This document shows positions 1 to 25,441 of a stretch of 64,000 nucleotides of DNA, in pieces. The stretch lies in contig OZ176053.1 of assembly GCA_964247055.1 (NCBI GenBank), forward strand, positions 12,276,001-12,340,000, given 5' to 3'. Numbering within the stretch: the first letter of the stretch is position 1; each line of letters opens with the position of its first letter. Source of the DNA: Paragordius varius (lineage: Eukaryota > Nematomorpha). The notes below the pieces were generated by a model, which did no database searches, was not told the DNA's origin, and was given only the letters and a program-made list of their open reading frames with translations. The position numbers and the translations under genes were made by a program.

Positions 1-727
1 TGGAAAAGCGATTCTCTAGGCTAAGAGATGTAAATTCTAAATTTGGATATGTGTCAGTTATCAAAAATTAATTGACACGCAATAACAATAATGATTTAAA
101 AAATTATTGTAAATCTATAGGCGAATTTTACCAAACAGATTTTATAGGAACAGATCTTTTTATAGAAATTTGTTAATTGGAGAATGTTACTCCTAAGTCG
201 AAAAGATGTCGAACCTAAAACTCTGTACAGAACTTTTAACCTTTATAATTTCGTAGGGCGAAGATATGTATCCCAATTTAAGTGTTGCACTTCAAATACT
301 TTTAACTAATTCAACGTCAGTCACTAGTTGTGAAAGGTCATTCAGCTATTTGAAATTAATTTTAACATACATGCAATCGACGATGGGTCAAGATCGTTTG
401 AATGACTTAACATTGTTGGGTGTGGAAAAAGAAAATTTAATATGATAGATTTTAATGATATAATTGATAAATTTGCAATATCAAAAGCCAAAAAAATTTT
501 ACATAAAAGAAATTTTTTCTCTTAATTGCCTCTTTCCATTTTAAGTAGTAAAATCTCATTTATATACTTAATATTTTAGGATTAAATTGCATTACATAAG
601 TTGTCATAAAATTTAATTCCGTCAAAATCTGTGTTATAAAATTTCCCTATATTTATTATTATTTTTTAAATCTTTATTGTTTGCCATTATCATAAGATCA
701 ATTCAATATATGCAACGAACAATGTGA

Positions 728-767
<40 letters not shown>

Positions 768-971
768 CCATATTATAGAATTTATTAGAATATTTACATG
801 TATGTATATGTATATGAATAAATTTTGTTTCTTTTATATATATTTTTAATAAATTTAAAATTTATATAACTGTGATCATTTATCTATGATCTTTAGGTTA
901 CAACGTTTGAATTTTTTTTATTAAATTGTTTTATTGGATTTCAAAAAGAGAAGGGGGGGGGTACGCCACTG
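1..971 (+). mobile_element. 3' end of a hAT DNA transposon, cut by the window edge
   Basis: Broken frames between about 2 and 530 read like the C-terminal dimerisation part of hAT transposases of the ZMYM/ZBED kind (for example YPNLSVALQILL, then SVTSCERSFSYLK, then STMGQDRLNDLTLLG). Several stops and shifts interrupt it, so it is dead. The right end near 952-971 is a G run followed by gtacgccactg, which as reverse complement (cagtggcgtaccccc) looks like a typical hAT terminus. The left end lies outside the window, so neither the terminal repeat nor the target duplication can be checked. It sits in an intron of the liprin-alpha gene, in the same orientation. Confidence 0.75.
736..764. repeat. 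(TA)n microsatellite
   Basis: A run of alternating TA inside the 3' non-coding part of the left-edge hAT element. Confidence 0.85.
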
Positions 972-1044
972 AAGTGACTGATATGTTTTTTTATATCTAT
1001 TCTATGGTTTTAATATTTTACTAAATTTATTTTATTAAATTTAG

Positions 1045-13581
<12,537 letters not shown>

Positions 13582-13866
13582 TTTCTGGTTAATGAATGAA
13601 AAATTATACATTTAAGGCATTTAAATTATTTATATTGATACACCAAATCTCTGCTTTTAAATTTTTAGCTGTCCTTTGTTGTCACATATTTGTGTACTTA
13701 TATTTATTAAACAATTGTAAATTTGGTGATAAAATTTTATAGCACACAGGATCATAGTTGTAGAATAAATTTTTATGATAATTTATTAATCTTATTATTA
13801 CATTGCATCCGAAATTGGGGGGTATAAAAAATAACCTGATGAAATATATTTATGAAAGGCAAATGT
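13582..13866. other. Liprin-alpha 3' untranslated region and spacer
   Basis: AT-rich non-coding DNA after the stop. A polyadenylation signal AATAAA at 13764-13769 is a plausible end for the liprin-alpha transcript. No other gene is seen before the MITE that starts at 13875. Confidence 0.55.
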
Positions 13867-13874
13867 ATCAGGAT

Positions 13875-14594
13875 TATGGTTGTGCATTTGACTGCTTTTT
13901 TTAAAAAATTCCAGTCAGAAACAGTCAGACCATGGTCATGACCACTTTTTACTTAGCGATATTGGATTGTGAAAATAATGTTCGTACGACAACTTGCGTT
14001 TCACTAATAATGTCATGTTTTTTCTAAAAAGTTTATATTACACTTTTTTGATAATTATTTAAAAATATTTTAAATCAAATTTAATTAAGAATTTTGTTTT
14101 CAAATAAATTTTGACACTGTGGCCCTCTGAATCTTCATAAACATATTTAATACTGGATATTTCAAATAAAATTTAAGTTTGTTTTAAACTTTCTTTCATC
14201 ATTCAAATATCCAATTATGATATGTTTTTTCATTTTATTGGTTCAAATATTACTGGATATTTCAAATAAAATTTAAGTTTGGTTTAAAATTTCTTTCATC
14301 ATTCAAATATCCAATTATAATATGTTTTTTCAATTTATTGGTTCACATATATGGAATAATTGCATATTTTGCAAAGTGTTTGATTGTTTTGTTCGTAATA
14401 ACTGGAATGCTAAAGTTATAACGATTATTTAAATATTTAATTTATATTTTTTTAGAAATATATTAAAAAACAATAAAATATTACTATTTTTCTTCCAAAA
14501 AAATTATCAGCATTTTTTAAAAAATGTTTTAAATGACCATTGTCAAAAAATAAATAGTCACTGACCTGGTCATGACTTATTCAGCACAACCCTA
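13875..14594. mobile_element. Non-autonomous hAT-type MITE with intact ends and 8-bp target duplication
   Basis: The 5' end TATGGTTGTGC (13875-13885) mirrors the 3' end GCACAACCCTA (14584-14594) with one mismatch. The 8 bases ATCAGGAT flank it on both sides (13867-13874 and 14595-14602), the target length made by hAT transposases. Further inside, both ends carry related inverted blocks (catggtcatgacc on the left, cctggtcatgac on the right). No transposase frame is present. It contains a 100-bp tandem duplication, listed separately. The intact target duplication and near-identical ends suggest a fairly young insertion, about 290 bp past the liprin-alpha stop. Confidence 0.88.
14151..14346. repeat. 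Tandem duplication, period 100 bp, two copies
   Basis: The block starting tactggatatttcaaataa at 14151 repeats at 14251 with only a few differences through ttattggttca. It lies within the MITE 13875-14594. Confidence 0.95.
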
Positions 14595-14602
14595 ATCAGG
14601 AT

Positions 14603-15509
14603 TATCATGGTGCTTTTGGTTTTGGCTTTTAAGGATTCAAGCAAATTATTTACGTCTTTATGAAGGCTGCTCATTATCAAAAATTGATTTGCTCACATTT
14701 TGCTGGATAACGTTTTTGGTAAAGAGGCTTCGTTCAAAAGTATCACTAAAATATATCTTAAATTACCTATAAAAAGCCATACAATATTTTTGAAATATTT
14801 TGATTTTTAGTAGTGGGTTGCGAAAGTTCCAAATTTTATCGTCTTCTAAAATGGACTAGTTTTAATATAAACGCAAATATTCCGTAATTATATGCTAAAT
14901 TATGACAAAAAATAATTTTAAAAATGCATACTTTTCATTTTTTGCAAAATTTTGTTGAAGCGTACTTCATATAATTTTTAGGTATAATGGGAAAATATTT
15001 AAAGATTATAAAAAAGCTTTTTTTATATAATTCGATTATGTTGAACATTTCAATCGCTTTAGAATATAAATTTAATGGTTTATTAACTTTCTAAATTTTA
15101 ATTTTCATAAAAAACACAGTTTATGTTTGACATATATATGAAACGAACGAATATTATAATCAAAATTTTGAGATGGTAGAAATATTCAGCACCATCGAAT
15201 TATATAGAATAATGTTTTTAAAAAATATTAAAGCGTTTTTTTTACCGTTTCCATCATGCCACTATAAAAAATTAAATTTTTATAGCGCAATTTTGTCACT
15301 TTTGCATTTATTTTAGCACAGTTAGCCCATCTTAGAAGAACAAATTTCAAATTGGGACTCCGGGACCCAAAAATTGTATTTTTGTGGTATATTTTTGGCT
15401 TTTATATGTAATTTTTGATATATATTAGTGATATTTTTTGGAATAAAGCTAGTTTATACCAAAAAATTTATTTTTAAGAAAATGTGCCCAAATTTTGCGA
15501 TTACGCGAT
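14603..15509. other. Intergenic spacer between liprin-alpha and the LARP4-like gene
   Basis: AT-rich sequence without a reading frame I can support. It should hold the promoter and 5' leader of the LARP4-like gene, but no clear motif stands out. Confidence 0.4.
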
Positions 15510-15701
15510 ATGGAGTTACCAGTAATTGTAAATCATTTTCTACCACTCGTAGGGTCCAGAAGAAACCAAGATAATCCCGATATATTTTCCTATCATACGT
15601 CCAAAATGGGGGGTATAAAAAAAGATGAAATATATATATTTTTGAGTCATGGCATTAATTACCAATACACACAAAACCTGAATATATATAGCAGTGCGGT
15701 C
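15510..15701 (+). CDS. Possible extra 5' exon of the LARP4-like gene (unrecognised)
   Basis: An ATG at 15510 opens a frame of 64 codons (MELPVIVNHFLPLVGSRRNQ at its start) ending at a candidate donor GTAAAT at 15702. It has no family I recognise. The phase 0 donor does not fit the best acceptor upstream of the La domain (15975/15976, which needs phase 1). A weaker donor inside the frame (GTGCGG, after AGC A) would fit. It may be a 5' exon, a short separate gene, or a chance frame. Confidence 0.3.
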
Positions 15702-15965
15702 GTAAATAAAGACTAAATCGTTTGACCCACGAATACTATAGTTTAAAATAAGTGTATAAAAATTAAGGGGAACTTTAAATATATACTCAAATGATCGGTA
15801 CTATGTTAAATATTTGACAATTTATTATTTAAAATATATAAAATTATTATTTTTATATCCTTTTTAGTATTTTTAAAAATTAATATTTTTTGACCAATTA
15901 AAGAAATTGTTGTGTTTGAAAACAGTTTCCCATACCACATTTTTACTATATATTTTTACTATTTC

Positions 15966-18900
15966 ATGTCCTTAGTGTCTAGTTTAAATCAGGATGGAAA
16001 ATATGCCATAATGGAGACGGATATCGAAAGCAATAAATATTTGCTCAAAAAATATTTTGAAGACATTTACAATGGGTACGGATTTTATAATATTAGGAAA
16101 ACGATATCGTTACATCCTATCTTGCAGCAATATATGGATAAAAATGATTTCAGTATTACGCTAGATGCATTTATAAATATTCCCCAGGTTGCTAATCTGC
16201 AACTTGATTCCCAATGCATTTTAGATTTGATCAAAGGTGTTTATTTATTTTATATCATGTAGCAAATGATCATATCGTGTTTGCCGAGAAAGATACTAAA
16301 ATAATACCTATGTATTCTAGTAGATCCTGCCTTATAGTACGGGATATGCCTAGTCACACCACTTTTCAAGTTTTTGAAATAAATATTTTTAGGATATGCT
16401 AAATATTTTTGAGGGAGTAGAGCCAAAACCTCTTTATATTGAGGGTGTTGGGAATGAATGTTGGTACATTTATTTTGAGAAGCGTTCTTCAGCTAATCAA
16501 TGTTATCTTGTTTTGTTGGCCAAGGATCCAACAATTTCTAATAAAGTATTGCAACTATTGCTTTTGTACAATACAACCATAAAATGATTTAAATTTTTAT
16601 TAATAATTGATTTATTTTGATCTTAGCTAATCGCTGATTTTTGATTAAAGTAATCGATTGGGAGATTATATAATTTATAATTAAAAATGAAAGCATTTTG
16701 CGCCGTGCCTCAATTTCAGACTTAGTAAAATCTATTTGACCTTTCCAAATTATGGCCAATAAATTAATCATTTCTGGTAGAACCTAAATGCTATTAAAGC
16801 GGATTATTATATCCAAATAAAAAAAGTTAGACGCTCCGAATTTTACAAATTTTTAGAATCTTATAGCTAGCGTTTTAAAAAACATGATTAGATTTTTAAA
16901 CGTGCTAAAAAACTTCTTATAAAAATGCCCACTTTGCTTTAAAATTTTAATTTTGTCAATGCTTTTAAACCTACATTATTTTATTTTTCAGCATAGTGGA
17001 GACCCAATAAAAATGTTTTAAGATATAATATCAATGAGGCTTATAACCTAACAATATTCATTAAAGTTCGTTTCCTTGTGAATTTGTTTAAAATTTCCTG
17101 AACATTACACTTATCTTATATTTAACAAATCTCTAAATTAAATTATAGAAAAGTCCATCATTATGAATTATATTAAAAAAGTTTCTATAGAATTTCCACT
17201 ACGCCTTAAAATATGAAAGTTAAAAATTGCCATTATTTAAATATTAAATTAAAATATTTTTGATGTCCATCTAGCATTTATTAAAATGCATATCGAGCAA
17301 TCTCGGTATTTTTCCGAAAAAAATCAGCCCATAAATTCTTATGGAGGCTAAAATTTAAGTTTATTTATTATAATTATTTTTTCTCACTACAGTTTATGAT
17401 ATATTTTAATTTTAAAATTAATCCTTTAGTTTTTACTATAAATTTTATTTATCATATGTGTTCTTCTTTATATGGATTGGATAGCACAAAAGTAGTAATT
17501 ATTTTATTTAATCACTCGTAAGGCCCAAAAACATGAAATCAAATTATATATTTTATCAAGATGTTGTGCATTGTGGATAGTTTATTGTTTTTGGCCTAAT
17601 GGTTTTGTTTTCAATTTTTTTGTTTTAAATGTCTCATAAGCTTCAATACTATAAGCACAATGGCACCCTATATATGTATGTTTTATTTTCTACTAATTTT
17701 GTTTGTACCCTTTCAGTCCAATTTTTAATAAAGAAAATTCGTATTGTTAGATTAACACCAAAATTTAATGATGGTGGCACAAATTTTATTACAGCTTTCT
17801 ACATACATTTTTGTTTTGGTATATAAAATTATGTGCCCGAAATGTATGCTTATCTGGTTAAAACATATAAGGAAACTGTTTTTTAGTGCCCAAAAACTCC
17901 TCCTTTTATTTATATCTTTATTATGCTATTATTGAGTTTCTTTTTGGAGATTCACTTTTTATTGACTTTTGACCCAAAAATGGTGTAAAATTATATTGAG
18001 AAAGTTTGAACGTTTGACCGGTCTAAGCGTTGAATTTGTACTTTTGAAAATTCAATATTCTTTTTTGATTATGTTTCTTAAATAACTTTAATTGATAATG
18101 ATTTAATTTTATTATTAAGATGCGGCCAAAATACAAAGACGCAATTTTACCCGGTAACTTAACATATGCAAAAGCCAAATATAGTGAACAATTTCAAATT
18201 GTTGAAAGCGAACAAAAAGAACAAGAACAACACCCATTTTCTATGTCCCAATCAGGTTTGCCAAATACTTTTTCCTCCTCTGAGCCTATTACTTTAGTTT
18301 TACCCGCAAAGGAGAATCGTAACGCTAATCATGCTGCCACTCCGGCATATAATAACTCAGGTCATCATCAAGGATTCTCTAACATGAATAAAGCCCATTC
18401 TATCGATGTCTTAAATACAGTTACACCCCCTGCTATAATGTATGTAGCTTTATATTTAGTTAGTTATTTACCTTATGTTCTGGTATTTTATTTATAATGT
18501 CGTGTTTTTATATTTTTAGAAAGGATTTGATTCCACCCCAGTTGTCAAATTATGGATTAATAGTCAGTAATAAACAGGTCTATATATATATATATTTCCC
18601 AAAATTTAAGTTGTTTTTGAGAGTTTAATAGATTTTTTGGTAAATTCCTTATTTAATTTAAATTTTCTTAATACATATAATAGCATTATGATGGACAACA
18701 TAAAACTTTGGATTATATTAAGGCATCGTCGAATAATATGTTGTATCCTACCCCACCTTTGCAGCAAAACCAAGCTGGTGCCGGTAATAAGTACGCTACC
18801 AATACCCATTACTTTAACAACAAACAACAGCATTTGGTACCAAATTACAATAATAAAAACGCTCCTTTGGCTTACAAACAACAGCACTTATATCCCTCCT

Positions 18901-21900
18901 CACTACACAACCACAATAATACTGGGATGATAAGCAACAAAAATAATTTAAACAGAAATTCTTCAGAAAGAAACTTAATAACCAACGGATCAGGATCTGT
19001 TTTAAATTCGTTTGTTTTGTCACACAATATATCGCCTTCCTACGCAAATAACATTAGTAACAGTAATCCTAAACAGCAACATGGTTTTGAGAGTGCGAAC
19101 ATTCATAGTGTTAATTCCAACAAACATTCTCAAACAGCTTTTGTTGCAAATCCACAAGGTTATATGCCTCCACCTCCTCCTTCTGCTCTGTTACCGCCGC
19201 CTCTGGTAGGATCTTCAGTTTTTAAGACAACATCAGCAGCGACCCAAAATAATAATTGTGTGAATGAAAATGCGGGACTTATTTTTCCCCCTTTACCACC
19301 ACCTCCTCCACCCTTTATGGGTTCAACTCCATCAACTCTGGCTTCCACTTTACCTTATCCTTCTAACGTTGTTCCCACAAATAATCAATTTGGTGGGCAA
19401 GCAGCACCAGCCAATGTCTTTTGGTGTATGCCTCCCCTCCCTCCATCCCTTTTACCATTACCTCCACACCATCACCCTCATCATCTCCCATTTCCTCCTT
19501 TGCCACATTATCAACAACAAATAATGCCAACACCACCAATGTTGGCTCCAGCTTATCAACAACAGCAATTGCAACGTTCTCAATCATCTCAAAACAATCT
19601 CAACATATCAACCAAACCCCCAATGAATAATGGAAATAGCAACGCATTTTACATGACACCCCGAGGAGTAGATGGTAATATGTTTGCCGGTATGAACAAA
19701 ATGGTCCAAGTACCGCCTGGTCAGGTACCTTTCTTTTTGCATCAAGCTGCTGCTGCGGCTAATTCATTCTTACTCCCTCCTCCGTATCCCCATCATTCAC
19801 AAATAAATCATAATGCCAACAGTATTCACAAGTATAAACTCGCTGCCACACCAGAGCCAGTGAGCCAATCCAATAAACTTCCATACTATCCTCTTAACAA
19901 TAGCAACAACAAGATTAATACTGCTAATCCTAGCTCCATTTCACCCAAAAACTATTCCCCACCTTCCCAAGCAAAAGATGCCTTTATTGTCTCCAAATTA
20001 ACTTTGGCGGCGTGTGGTGTCGGACCTTTATCTACTATTCCGCCACAATCGACAGCCCTTAGATCACAAGTCACGTCTATAAACATGTATAATAGCATAG
20101 CAACTCCCTTTTACTATTATCCACCTCCCCCTGTATCTCAATCAGGAGGAGGAACTCATCTCCAATTTCCTCAAATGCTACACCACCCAACACCTACGCC
20201 CCTTCTGATTCAACCGACCCCACCAACAGAATTAATGAATGATTCTTCCAATGCTTTTCGTCCCACATACAATCAATACGCACCTCGCAACCCCGTTAAT
20301 AACAATATTAATGCCTTTGGAACAAAAAAAGAGGCCAAATCTCATCAGACAAATCATCGAGTTAATTTAAGCTCTCATGATTCAACAGGAATCAATAACT
20401 ACAGTAATAATGGGGGAGGTAAGGCAAATTTCCAAACTGGTAAACCGCTGCCCTTATTGCCTCCACCGTTGTCAGTGGCAACAGCAGTTTATCCAAAAGA
20501 TATCGCCCCTATAAATAAATCCTATGAATACAAATATAAAGGCAAACACAATAATAACATGAGTAATACGGATTTTAATCCGTCAATAACCGTATCTCAC
20601 ACCTTATATAATAGCAATAATTATACAGCGAAAAATCATTACAATACAACTGGATATAAGTATATTGATTTGACCAATCAAAATGCAGTGGACCTACCTG
20701 TCTTTCTATATAACCCCCATTCCTAACAAACTTATATTAATAATTTGCACTTTTTCGATTCCTTTATAAGGACTCTTAAAATTTTCCACAAAATTATAAG
20801 TTTTTTTTGACTAATATAAAATTAAATTTTTATATTTATTTAATGCAGGTTTTTTTAAATTTAAGTTGGGGAGGGTAGATGGAGGTCCACTGTATCGATT
20901 ATAATTTATATAATTATATATAATATATATTTACATAAACTTAGCCGAAATAAACGAGATTTTCAAACTGTAATAACAAGTACCCCGACTTGCTTTACCA
21001 ATTTGGTAAAGTATAACCAAACTAGCAATATCTATCCTCATAAAACTTCTAATAAACACCAAGCAGTAATAGCGAATAGCAAATTTAATCACCATACTAA
21101 CTCTTTGAGTAATGATAATACAAATTCTTTGGCCACGTTTAATAACTCTGAAAGGAAATTCCAACATAAATCTCAATCAGATAATGCTTCTACAAACCTC
21201 AATATTTCTCTTTATGCTGATTCTCGTTTTTCACAAGCTGAAAACACATTCAAACCTAATAAGGAGTATTAATATACACTTAATCTTAAATCTTTTTCAT
21301 TACTTAAATTTTTATTACATTTTTATATCTTTTACTATTAAATAGAATAACACCGAAAAACGCCAGTGAGGCAAAAGCTTCCATAGATTTGGCCAACTTG
21401 GAAAGGTACACTATTTAAACAAATATAATTTTAATGCGAAGTTCGTTAGCTGGAACTTGTTAGTTTGCTAGTTTTCATTACTTCGCTACAAAAATTTAAC
21501 CAACTATCCTAATTACATTGTTTCATCAATGTGGTTATTTGGAATTGAATTAAACATTTTTATTTTAAAACACTATTTACTCTTTTTAAATCATAATTAT
21601 ATATTATAAATTTGTATCTTTAATTCTAGATTATCCATATCTGAACGGAATCATGAACAGGTATTTTTAATGTTTTTACTTTTAACTAATGAATTTCTAC
21701 TAAACTTAACACCAGCATAATGTACATATTATTTAACGATAAATAATTATTTAAATGTTTATGGGAAGCCTTTTATGTTTAATTTTACCAATTTTTTAAT
21801 ATAAATTAGACTGGACTTGTTTTATACTAATTAAACTGGTGTTAAAAAAGAATTGGTATAATTTTTATCCCTAATATCGATTAAAAAATATATATAGTTT

Positions 21901-23637
21901 TTTGACCGGCAAAAATGATTTACGATTAATTTGTAATGCATTTATTAATGGTGGTCATAAGCAGTCAGGATCATTAAATATGAGATATTATAAAACCAAA
22001 AACATAAATTAATCAAATAGATCCAAAATTCAATTTTTATGTGGGATGTTTATCCTTAAACTTTTTGCTTAGTTTTTATAACACGGTCATGAATCTATTC
22101 ATTACTAGTGTTAATTTTAATCTTTATGTTGATTTTTAAGGAAAGTGCAATATGCAGTATAGCAACATCACCCACTCCAACAAATATATTTTTGGATGCC
22201 GTTTTGAATGATGTTGAAGAAAGTTTCATGAACGGAGGAAAAATTAGTTATGCACAAATCGTTAATCGTAAAATGATTGCCAACAACACAAAAATATTGT
22301 CAAACCATCAAATATCACCAAAATCCTTGAAAGCAACCACGTCAATAAATATGAGTGTTAGCCATGTGGTTGATAAGCAAACTATCACGTCCAACACTAA
22401 AACTTGTAATAATGATGTTTTGGTGGCTAAAATCGATGAAAAAATTGTTGCATCTACATTAATTGAAAATGGTAATGCTAAGAATATTAAATCAAGCCCT
22501 ATTGCTAATGAATGGACAACTGCGACAGGACCTAATAATTCTAGGCGACACAGGGGACCCCTGAAAAATAGATCCACTGATTTATCAAAAAATATTGGAG
22601 AAGAATCTGCAAAAGCTATTGTAAGTGCGCCCGCTTCTAAAATTAACGTCCATAATAACATTGAATCTCATTATGCCACATCATCTATTAAAATGACGAA
22701 TAATACATCACCAGGCAGTAAAACAACTACCCAGGGGAAAAATACTTGTTCAACTACATTAGCATCATCAAGCATACTACCTATAGTTACTACTAGCAGC
22801 GCTAGAGTTACAAAAACTCATCAATCAAACATCAAAATTTCACAAAACACAAATAAAACAACAACTGTTAATTCAAACACGACTCAACGTGCAAATGTCA
22901 GGCCTGCTGGTGCCGCCCCTTCACAGACACGTAAAAACAGATCTTATAAATTTAAGCTTTCTGAGCTACCTTTCCACCCTCTCAATGTTCGCGCACGTGA
23001 ATTGGAGAAACAGCGGCTTGAACAACAACAGAAGGGAAGGGAATCGCAGCAAGACTCTAAAACGGTAAATTATGATAAAGATAGGAATGATATTGACTTC
23101 CCACCCATAACTCATAAAAATTCTACTGGGATAGCTAACAAACTGTCTCCTGAAGGCAATCAATCTGACACCAAGCGCAATCACACGTTGACTGATAAAT
23201 TTGAGAGTAATAAATCAATTGCTATCATCACATCTGCAAATGACGCCAAAAATGAATCGATTATAACCGCTAACAATAATGCGAGTTTGGATTCGAAATC
23301 CGTTGCCTCTTCTAATGATGAATCTAGCGCCGCATCATTTAAATCAAGTTCATCAACTTTTTTATCTAGCTCGTTGGATCCTTCATCTCCCCCTCAATTG
23401 AAAGTAAAGAATTTGGAAAATAAAACCTCAACAACCTCCTATTTAGCGACAACGCAACACCCTCCTTCTGTTCGATCCAATTCATATAACCGGGAACGAT
23501 CTGTTAAAAATAATGAGGATAATAAGAATTATTTAAAGATTGACAATAGTGCGTCAAATTCATCTTTAGATAAAAAGGAGATGATGGATACAAAAAAGCA
23601 TACTACTGAAAGATTACTTAATGGTTATGTCATATGA
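15966..23637 (+). CDS. La-related protein 4/4B-like RNA-binding protein
   Basis: LARP4 family proteins bind poly(A) mRNA tails and poly(A)-binding protein and stabilise messages in the cytoplasm. Exons: 15966-16236, 16263-16369, 16393-16545, then probably 17641-17675 and 17751-17818, then about 18120-18439, 18520-18577, 18684-20659, 20945-21265, 21346-21405, 21630-21660, 22141-23637. The first exon holds the La-like motif (LLKKYFEDIYN, QQYMDKNDFSITLDAFI). The next two hold the RRM start: RSCLIVRDMP, DMLNIFEGVEPKPL and NECWYIYFE match the LARP4 order RCIVILREIP, LF, NWYITF. The 18684 exon is a Pro/Asn/His/Gln-rich tail of about 650 residues with poly-Pro runs. The last exon has GGKISYAQIVNRK, matching the conserved LSYAEV motif near LARP4 C-termini, then RSYKFKLSELPF. 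The junction 17818 to 18120 is off by one base in phase and unresolved, and the N-terminal start is uncertain. No PAM2 motif was seen. Confidence 0.82.
16237..16262 (+). other. 26-nt intron in the LARP4-like gene
   Basis: GT (16237) to AG (16262). Removing it joins the end of the La-like motif (ILDLIK) to ANDHIVFAEK in phase 1. Its length is not a multiple of three, so reading through would shift the frame out of the RRM. Confidence 0.85.
16370..16392 (+). other. 23-nt intron in the LARP4-like gene
   Basis: GTTTTT (16370) to TTTTTAG (16392). Splicing joins HTTFQ to DMLNIFEG, restoring the RRM first helix. Without splicing the frame reaches a stop within a few codons. Confidence 0.85.
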
Positions 23638-24158
23638 AACGGAAAGAATGATGATGGATAAATTTTTATTTATTTGTGCTGTAAAATTATTATTAAAACA
23701 AAACCGAATCAAAATAATTATTTTGTATATAGAGTAAGATTATTTTTTACTTATTTTAGCTTTTTTTAATGAGTCAATTATTTTGTATCAACAAATTCAG
23801 AAATAAATTTTTCGATATGAATTATTTTATTTATAGAGTTATATAAGCCGTCATTAACTATTATATAGAAAGCAGGGTATTTTGGCAAAGTATTTTTATG
23901 AAAATAATAGGATAAATACAGTTAAGAGGGGCATGGCAAAACTGAAAACGCGAGGACGCCATAGACAGGGTTCTATGACGTAATAGTTTACGGATATGAC
24001 CGCTTGAAAGAGTTATATCATATAATGTATTTATTATTTTGTTATGTCTTGTTTACTTTGTGCATTGAAAAAATAGTTTTTCACAATTCGACATAGTTAT
24101 TTAACTTAAATTTTTTACCTAATTATAATTTTGGTATCAAGAATTTATATATCTAGAA
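23638..24158. other. 3' flank of the LARP4-like gene
   Basis: AT-rich non-coding sequence. An AATAAA at about 23801-23806 could be the polyadenylation signal. No gene seen. Confidence 0.45.
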
Positions 24159-24235
24159 CAGTGGTTGTCAACCTTTTTCTGTTCACGCCCCACCAATTAT
24201 AAAAAATTCTTGCGCCCCTCTCAAAATAAAACAAA
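24159..24235 (+). mobile_element. hAT-like 5' terminus, isolated
   Basis: CAGTGGTTGTCAACC followed by a T-rich stretch and a C-rich block (cacgccccacc, gcgcccctc) has the look of many hAT 5' ends. No matching 3' end or transposase was found downstream, so it is probably a truncated copy. Confidence 0.4.
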
Positions 24236-24299
24236 AATAAAAATGGAAAATTATATTATAAAAATGTAGTCAACAAATTTGGACTTTTTCGAGCACCAC

Positions 24300-25441
24300 C
24301 ACTTAAAATTTTTTATTAGACCAATTTCAGTGTACTAAAACTCAATCTGGAAAATTTTTGATTGCCCCCAGAATTTTGAGATATTACGGGTTTTTCGATT
24401 TCTCAATGCCAGAAAATAGACAAATCAAACAAAACTTTATAATAAAAAGTTATTAAATAATAAACTCTCTTTTGATTGCAAATATGTCATTTAAATATTA
24501 GGGAGAAAAAAGTAGTACGGGTATAAACGTTAAAATTTGGCTTTTTTAAAACACTAATTTTAAACAGTTGTATAATATAAATAAAATACTAAAAGTGAAT
24601 TTTGTGGTTAAACCATCGGCTTTCAGATAAGCTATATTTTGTTAGTTTTGGTTATTTTATTTGGGTTTTTCTCTTCGGTTAATTTTTACAAAAAAAACAT
24701 GTTAATTATACTTAGTGGATATAATTAATTATTTTCAAATATCATTGGCTGCCAAGGATATGTTTGAACCCAGACCACAAAAAGAAATATGAACATAATA
24801 CAAAGTTTAATATTACATTTATTTTATAGATATATTTATTAATAAATTGTGCATTTAAAATATTTTATATAGCATTACAATTTTTTTATAATCCAAATTG
24901 TGTTTATAGTGCTCCGGGAGTTATATCTTGTTTCAATATCGTTCAATATGTTCATCGATTATATGGAGCTTCATGGTCATTGCTTATATTTTATAAAATA
25001 ATAGACCCATTTGATGGTAACTTTTACGAGCTTTTGGGCTTATTTAATATTCCTTCCAGCGTTAAATTTTTTTAGAGCTAACAAATGCTATTTGCTTTAT
25101 TAGCATCGATATTTCGTAAATTATTTTTCTTATATATATATATGTTTACCACAACTGCTGCATTATTTGGATCATTTTTGCATATTCGTTCTAAAATTAT
25201 AACTTAGCTGTAAAATCCACTTGTATCGACTTGTTTGATTAAATTTCAATATATTCACACGAGAATTAATTGCAAAATTGAGAGAATTACGCATTATATA
25301 TTATGAAATTTATTAAAAATTAAGCTGAAACGCGTATCTTATAAAAATATAAATTTTAATTTTCGACTTTTATTTATTGTAAAGTCTTTATCAAAAAAAA
25401 ATGGAATAGATTATAACGTAATAAGATGCCTTATCTAGTGT
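24300..25441. other. Intergenic, no gene seen
   Basis: AT-rich DNA with no frame longer than noise and no repeat end that could be assigned. It may be the decayed body of the element whose terminus lies at 24159. Confidence 0.35.

Noticed and set aside
16589-16771. Minus-strand open frame in the LARP4-like intron
   Set aside because: Short, low complexity, no homology, within the intron after 16545.
19160-19587. Minus-strand Gly- and Val-rich open frames
   Set aside because: Antisense shadow of the poly-Pro coding exon of the LARP4-like gene.
22308-22661. Minus-strand open frame of 117 codons
   Set aside because: Antisense shadow of the last LARP4-like exon, which has the conserved ISYAQIVNRK motif on the plus strand.
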